Shown piece by piece: positions 60,491 through 64,000 of a stretch of 64,000 bases of DNA. Made by a program: the position numbers and the translations under genes. Position 1 is the stretch's first letter, and each line of letters begins with the position of its first letter. Source of the stretch: Amycolatopsis oliviviridis (GTDB taxonomy: Bacteria; Actinomycetota; Actinomycetes; Mycobacteriales; Pseudonocardiaceae); assembly GCF_014654365.1 (NCBI RefSeq), contig NZ_BNAY01000002.1:124001-188000 (forward strand). The letters are read 5' to 3'. Below the pieces are notes generated by a model. The model had not been told where the DNA came from. It searched no databases and was given only the letters and a program-made list of their open reading frames with translations.

Positions 60491-61275
60491 GCGGGGAGCG
60501 TAAGACACTCACCCGGCAGGCGGACGACTACGCTCACTGCGAACCGCTCTTCGAGGAGCTGGCCTCCCTGCCGGAGGACTCGGTACGCCGCCAGGAGGTG
60601 CGCGGCCGCCTGGTCACCGAACTGCTGCCGCTCGCCGAGCACATCGCCACCCGGTTCTCCGGGCGGGGAGAACCCCGTGAGGACCTGGTCCAAGTCGCGC
60701 GGATCGGCTTGATCAACGCCGTCGACCGCTTCGACCCCGGCCGCGGGCACGACTTCCTGTCGTTCGCCGTGCCCACCGTCATGGGCGAGGTCCGGCGGCA
60801 TTTCCGGGACACCGGCTGGTCGGTCCGGGTGCCGAGGCGGCTCAAGGAACTGCACGTCTCGCTCAGCCAGGGCACGGCCGCGCTGTCCCAGCGGCTCGGC
60901 CGCGCGCCGACCCCGACCGAACTCGCGGAGTACCTGGATCTCGACGTCAACGAGGTGCGCGAAGGACTTCTCGCCGGCCAGGCGTACCAGACGTTGTCCG
61001 TCGACAAGCCGGTGCACGACGACGCCTCCGAGGCTCTGTCCCTGGCCGACACGATCGGCGAGGAAGACCACGAAATGGCCTTGGTGGAGAACCACGAGGC
61101 GTTGCAACCGCTGCTGCGGGAACTCCCGAAGCGGGAACGCGCGATCCTCGTGATGCGGTTCTTCGGTGGGTACACGCAGACTCAGATCGCGGAACGGGTC
61201 GGCATCTCGCAGATGCACGTTTCGCGGCTTCTCGCACAGACGCTGGAACAGCTGCGAGGAAAGCTCTCGGAGTAG
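60487..61275 (+). CDS. SigF/SigB-type stress sigma factor
   Basis: 262 residues from the GTG at 60487, which overlaps the upstream stop (GTGA). Group 3 sigma features: EDLVQVARIGLINAVDRFDP (region 2.1-2.2), FAVPTVMGEVRRHFRDTGWS (2.3-2.4), VRVPRRLKELHVSLSQ (3) and GYTQTQIAERVGISQMHVSR (4.2). There is no region 1. It should read GTTT-N-GGGTA promoters, found before several genes in this window. It is convergent with the next gene across the hairpin at 61293-61353. Confidence 0.92.
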   Translation: MSGERKTLTRQADDYAHCEPLFEELASLPEDSVRRQEVRGRLVTELLPLAEHIATRFSGRGEPREDLVQVARIGLINAVDRFDPGRGHDFLSFAVPTVMGEVRRHFRDTGWSVRVPRRLKELHVSLSQGTAALSQRLGRAPTPTELAEYLDLDVNEVREGLLAGQAYQTLSVDKPVHDDASEALSLADTIGEEDHEMALVENHEALQPLLRELPKRERAILVMRFFGGYTQTQIAERVGISQMHVSRLLAQTLEQLRGKLSE

Positions 61276-61292
61276 CCGCTCCCCCAAGACCG

Positions 61293-61353
61293 AAAGCGCG
61301 TGAAGGCCCCCTTCCCTCGGCTGAGTCGAGGGAAGGGGGCCTTCACGCGCTTT
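61293..61353. terminator. Long hairpin, bidirectional terminator
   Basis: A 61-nt palindrome with one mismatch and a three-base loop, containing GCGCGTGAAGGCCCCCTTCC, nearly identical to 39477-39531. It lies between the convergent sigma and membrane-protein genes. Confidence 0.7.
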
Positions 61354-61361
61354 GAGCCGGC

Positions 61362-61826
61362 TTACGGCGTCGTGTACGGCGCCTGCTGTTCGATCGACGG
61401 GCTCGCGGCCGGGTAGCGGCCTTCCTGGCCGGGCACCGGCGTCACTGTCGTGCCCTGCTGCTCGGGCTCGACACGCTGCCTGGGGCGATTGATGACCGCT
61501 TCGGCCTCCTGCTCGCCGCGGATCCGCGAAAGCACGCTGAGCGTGATCGCGTGCGCGATGGCCAGGACCAGCAGCAGCACACCCAGCCTGCCCACCACAC
61601 CCGGAAGGTCGCTGCCGCCGATGTCGATGGTCGACAGCAGCGCCAAAACGCCCAGGGTCCCGAGGTGGAACAGCACCGTCACGAGCCACGTCATGGACGC
61701 CCCGGCCGCGGGATCCCCGTGGGAACCCCGCAGGTAGCGCTTACCACTCTGGTAGATGATCAGACCGTCGAGCATGACCAGGGCCACCCCGATGACGAGG
61801 AAGGCCACGTATGCGTTGGTAGTCAT
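61362..61826 (-). CDS. Small membrane protein with three helices
   Basis: 154 residues, three membrane segments (about 5-25, 45-67 and 78-98) and a long Pro/Gln-rich cytoplasmic tail. I do not recognise the family. A strict GTTT-N15-GGGTAC promoter upstream (61866-61890) places it in the SigF-type regulon. It is probably an envelope-stress protein. Confidence 0.65.
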   Translation of the reverse strand: MTTNAYVAFLVIGVALVMLDGLIIYQSGKRYLRGSHGDPAAGASMTWLVTVLFHLGTLGVLALLSTIDIGGSDLPGVVGRLGVLLLVLAIAHAITLSVLSRIRGEQEAEAVINRPRQRVEPEQQGTTVTPVPGQEGRYPAASPSIEQQAPYTTP

Positions 61827-61865
61827 GCCGGAACGCTCCCTTCGTTGTGGACCTCACCCCGACGA

Positions 61866-61914
61866 GTACCCGGATCCGCCCCTGGAAAACGCCGTCTTCC
61901 AGGGGCGGATCCGG
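61866..61914. promoter_or_regulatory. SigF promoter overlapping an 18-bp terminator stem
   Basis: On the minus strand GTTT (complement of 61887-61890), N15 and GGGTAC (complement of 61866-61871) face the gene ending at 61362. The same bases form the left arm of an 18-bp perfect inverted repeat, 61870-61887 against 61897-61914, with a 9-nt loop. That hairpin should terminate transcription from the upstream SRPBCC gene. Confidence 0.6.
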
Positions 61915-61921
61915 ATATGGG

Positions 61922-62383
61922 TCAGCTGCCGGGGCGGTCCACGTCACCGCGCCACGCGCCGGACTCGCGGCCGCGGCTCTCGATGAACTCCTTGAACCGC
62001 TTCATGTCGCCCTTGACCCGGCGGTCGAGCACACCGAGTTTGTCGGCGACGTTCTCGGCGAAGCCTTCCGGATCGATCTCCATCTGCGCCGTGACACGGG
62101 TCTTGTTGTCGTCCAGGCGATGGAAGGTGATGACGCCCGCGTGGTCGGGACCGGAGTCCGACGTCCACGCGACGCGCTCGTCGGGATGCTGTTCGGTGAT
62201 GGTCGCGTCGAATTCCCGGCTCACACCACCGAACTTGGTCACCCAGTGGGTGTGAGTCGCGTCGATCTGACGGATCTCCTCGACACCTTCCATGAACTTC
62301 GGGAAGGTCTCGAACTGCGTCCACTGGTTGTACGCGGTCTTCACCGGGACTTCGACGTCCACCATTTCGGTGATCGTGCTCAT
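61922..62383 (-). CDS. SRPBCC (polyketide cyclase/START-like) protein
   Basis: 153 residues. The helix-grip fold begins MVDVEVPVKTAYNQWTQFET, then FPKFMEGVEEIRQ, with DNKTRVTAQMEIDPEGFAEN as the C-terminal strand and helix. Such proteins bind hydrophobic ligands or lipids; actinobacterial members are often stress-induced. It has its own GTTT-N16-GGGTAG promoter (62429-62454). There is no catalytic signature. Confidence 0.85.
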   Translation of the reverse strand: MSTITEMVDVEVPVKTAYNQWTQFETFPKFMEGVEEIRQIDATHTHWVTKFGGVSREFDATITEQHPDERVAWTSDSGPDHAGVITFHRLDDNKTRVTAQMEIDPEGFAENVADKLGVLDRRVKGDMKRFKEFIESRGRESGAWRGDVDRPGS

Positions 62384-62428
62384 GCATCCTCCTGTCGGTT
62401 GGGTGCTTTTCGAGCCGGCGCTCCTCGG

Positions 62429-62487
62429 CTACCCGACCCCCGGCGGGCCGAAACACACCGTGATTGACCGCCCGGACTGTCGGGTAC
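62429..62487. promoter_or_regulatory. Divergent SigF-type promoters (SRPBCC and holin-X genes)
   Basis: Minus strand: GTTT (complement of 62451-62454), N16, GGGTAG (complement of 62429-62434). Plus strand: GATT near 62462-62465, N16, GGGTAC at 62482-62487, facing the gene at 62520. The plus-strand -35 departs from GTTT. Confidence 0.5.
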
Positions 62488-62519
62488 CCGGCGGGCAGAA
62501 CGCTCCGAGGAGGTGCTCC

Positions 62520-62933
62520 ATGATCGAAGAAGCCCACCGGAAGCCGACCGGGGAAAAGTCGGTCGGCGAACTGGTCTCCGACCTGAGTGACGAGGTCAAA
62601 CGCCTGGTGCGGGACGAAATGCGGCTGGCCGTGTTCGAACTGCAGGGCAAGGGCAAGCGGATGGGACTCGGCGCCGGGCTGTTCGGCGCGGCCGGGATCT
62701 TCGCGCTTTTCGGCCTGGCGACCCTGATCGCCGCCGTGGTGCTGGCACTCGCCCTGGTCATGCCGGCCTGGCTGGCGGCCGTGGTGACCGGCGCGGCACT
62801 GCTGCTGGTCGGTGGCCTTTCCGCCGTAGTCGGCAAGAAGGAAGTCACGAGCGCGACACCGCCGGTGCCGGAAGAGGCCATCGAAGGCGTCCGCGACGAT
62901 GTCGACACCGTCAAACAAGGAGTGCGCTCATGA
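62520..62933 (+). CDS. Actinobacterial holin-X/DUF1469 membrane protein
   Basis: 137 residues from the ATG at 62520 (GAGGAGG upstream). A charged N-terminal helix (LVSDLSDEVKRLVRDEMRLA) is followed by two membrane segments (about 52-77 and 83-103). This family is common in actinomycete envelope-stress clusters, next to DUF3618 and DUF4235 as here. Despite its name there is no phage lysis gene nearby. ATGA overlap with the next gene. Confidence 0.83.
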   Translation: MIEEAHRKPTGEKSVGELVSDLSDEVKRLVRDEMRLAVFELQGKGKRMGLGAGLFGAAGIFALFGLATLIAAVVLALALVMPAWLAAVVTGAALLLVGGLSAVVGKKEVTSATPPVPEEAIEGVRDDVDTVKQGVRS

Positions 62934-63235
62934 CCGATTTTCCCAAGAACGCCGAGGAAGCCCGTACCGATCGCGACGTGACCCGCGAGGAGCTCACCGA
63001 GACCCTCGACGCGCTGGGCAAGAAGATGGACGTCAAGACGAGGGTCAACGACAACCTCGACGCCAAGGTGGACGAGGCAAGCGCCAAGATCTCCGAGAAG
63101 GTTTCCGAGCCCGCGGCGGAGAAGTTCCGTCAGGGCACCGATGTCGTCCGTGCGAATCCCCTTCCGATCTTCGCCGGTGCGCTCGCGCTGCTGGTGGCGA
63201 TCCGGCTGATCCTGCGAAAGAGGTCTTCGTCGTGA
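62930..63235 (+). CDS. DUF3618 protein
   Basis: 101 residues with a long amphipathic helix (REELTETLDALGKKMDVKTR) and one C-terminal membrane anchor (LPIFAGALALLVAIRLIL) before a basic end. The helix-plus-anchor form is typical of DUF3618. It is coupled by 4-nt overlaps to the genes on both sides. Confidence 0.85.
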   Translation: MTDFPKNAEEARTDRDVTREELTETLDALGKKMDVKTRVNDNLDAKVDEASAKISEKVSEPAAEKFRQGTDVVRANPLPIFAGALALLVAIRLILRKRSSS

Positions 63236-63498
63236 ACAAGGTTCTCTACAAACCGCTGAACATGGTCGTGAGCGCCGCGGGCGGGGTGCTCGCCGGGATC
63301 GCGTTCAAGCAGATCTGGAAACGCGTGAGCGGCGAAGAAGACGCTCCGAACGCCACGGACCGGGACTTCACCTGGACCCAGGTGATCGTCGCGGCGGCCG
63401 CGCAGGGCGCGATCTTCGGCGCGGTGAAGGCGGCCACCGAGCGCGCGGGCGCGGTCGGCTACCGCAAGGCGACCGGCGACTGGCCCACGAAGGACTGA
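63232..63498 (+). CDS. DUF4235 membrane protein
   Basis: 88 residues from a GTG overlapping the previous stop. It has two membrane segments (about 10-28 and 50-70), the first being LNMVVSAAGGVLAGIAFKQI; WTQVIVAAAAQGAIFGAVKA precedes the end. It is the third member of the holin-X/DUF3618/DUF4235 trio. Function unknown. Confidence 0.85.
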   Translation: MNKVLYKPLNMVVSAAGGVLAGIAFKQIWKRVSGEEDAPNATDRDFTWTQVIVAAAAQGAIFGAVKAATERAGAVGYRKATGDWPTKD

Positions 63499-63500
63499 CG

Positions 63501-64000
63501 ATGCGCGTAGTGATCATCGGGGGCGGGTTCGCGGGCTACAACGCCGCCAAGACCCTGCTCAAATCGGTGGACGAAGACACCGAGATCGTCGTGCTGAATC
63601 CGACCGACTACTTCCTCTATCTCCCCCTGCTGCCCGAAGTCGCCGCCGGGATCCTCGAACCGCGACGGATCTCGGTGTCCATCCCCGGCACCCTGCGCGG
63701 GGTACGCCTGGTGCTCGGCACCGCGACGTCGGTCGACTTCGACGGCCGCAGCGTGAGCTACCTCGACCCCGAAGACCGCGAGCACTCGATCGGCTACGAC
63801 CGTCTCGTGCTCGCCGCCGGCAGCGTCAACAAGCTGCTGCCGATCCCCGGCGTCCCCGAGTACGCCCACGGCTTCCGCGGTCTGCCCGAGGCGCTCTATC
63901 TGCGGGATCACGTCACCCGGCAGATAGAACTCGCCGCCTCCGCGAAGGACCCGGCCGAACGCGACGCGCGCTGCACGTTCGTCGTGGTCGGCGCCGGGTA
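63501..64000 (+). CDS. Type II NADH dehydrogenase-like FAD protein, N-terminal part (runs off right edge)
   Basis: At least 166 codons from the ATG at 63501. The FAD dinucleotide motif VVIIGGGFAGYNAAKTLLKS is followed by VVLNPTDYFLYLPLLPEVAA, the typical NDH-2 sequence. The frame ends at the edge, within the NADH motif (VVVGAG). Such enzymes pass electrons from NADH to menaquinone without pumping protons. It follows DUF4235 by 2 nt, so it is probably in the same operon. Confidence 0.88.
   Translation, partial: MRVVIIGGGFAGYNAAKTLLKSVDEDTEIVVLNPTDYFLYLPLLPEVAAGILEPRRISVSIPGTLRGVRLVLGTATSVDFDGRSVSYLDPEDREHSIGYDRLVLAAGSVNKLLPIPGVPEYAHGFRGLPEALYLRDHVTRQIELAASAKDPAERDARCTFVVVGAG

Noticed and set aside
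62520..62933. Phage lysis holin
   Set aside because: The holin label is only a family name; there are no endolysin or phage genes, and the neighbours are envelope-stress genes.

Overview
The window is high-GC actinomycete DNA. Its codon use, rare TTA leucine codons, UdgX, a SigF-type stress module, PucR/AfsR-like regulators and F420-type enzymes all fit a Pseudonocardiales genome. Amycolatopsis is my best guess, partly because the dispersed GTGAAGGCCCCCTTC hairpins look familiar from that genus; this is recollection, not a search result.

Layout. 0-5.8 kb: ordinary chromosomal genes (aldo/keto reductase end, isochorismatase fold, secreted GH5 glycosidase, VOC/PadR pair, SnoaL-like protein, AlkD-like protein). 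5.8-20.1 kb: an island of TIR-type proteins. A five-gene minus-strand operon encodes TIR, KGGVGR-ATPase-TIR, a winged-helix protein, an AAA+HerA ATPase and a TIR-like HEAT protein. It is followed by a SEFIR protein, an ECF sigma factor and a plant-NLR-like TIR-NB-ARC-TPR protein, and looks like an immune or signalling locus. 20.1-29 kb: an XRE-NB-ARC-TPR regulator with two tiny hydrophobic peptide genes, two STAS proteins, a PucR regulator and a universal stress protein, bracketed by two large arrays of palindromes that are partly direct and partly inverted copies of each other.

29-52.9 kb: an apparently new kind of biosynthetic gene cluster without PKS or NRPS genes. It holds a split hydrazine-forming machinery (lysine/ornithine N-hydroxylase, cupin, methionyl-tRNA-synthetase-like enzyme, FAD amine oxidase). 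Around this sit glutamate mutase (E and S subunits), an asparaginyl-tRNA-synthetase-like enzyme, an FMN glutamate-synthase-like enzyme, three ATP-grasp ligases, a NodU-type O/N-carbamoyltransferase, a clavaminate-synthase-like dioxygenase, a DDAH-like hydrolase, an MFS exporter, a cation/H+ antiporter, a leaderless solute-binding protein and an XRE-NB-ARC regulator. Most genes overlap by 4 nt. The two operons (52843 to 39545 and 36399 to 28978) carry the same 36-37 bp promoter-proximal motif at the same distance from their first start codon, so they are probably co-regulated. The inferred product is a small ATP-grasp-assembled peptide containing a hydrazino acid and perhaps a 3-methylaspartate-derived unit, carbamoylated and hydroxylated.

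52.9-64 kb: an HxlR/reductase pair, an Excalibur lipoprotein, a PhnB-like protein, a DUF2975/XRE pair on a leaderless promoter, a P450, UdgX, a luciferase-like oxidoreductase, and a SigF-type sigma factor with its anti-sigma-like partner. Small envelope-stress genes and the start of a type II NADH dehydrogenase follow. Several of these genes, and the STAS/USP pair at 26.9 kb, have GTTT-N14-17-GGGTA promoters that fit the SigF factor encoded at 60.5 kb.
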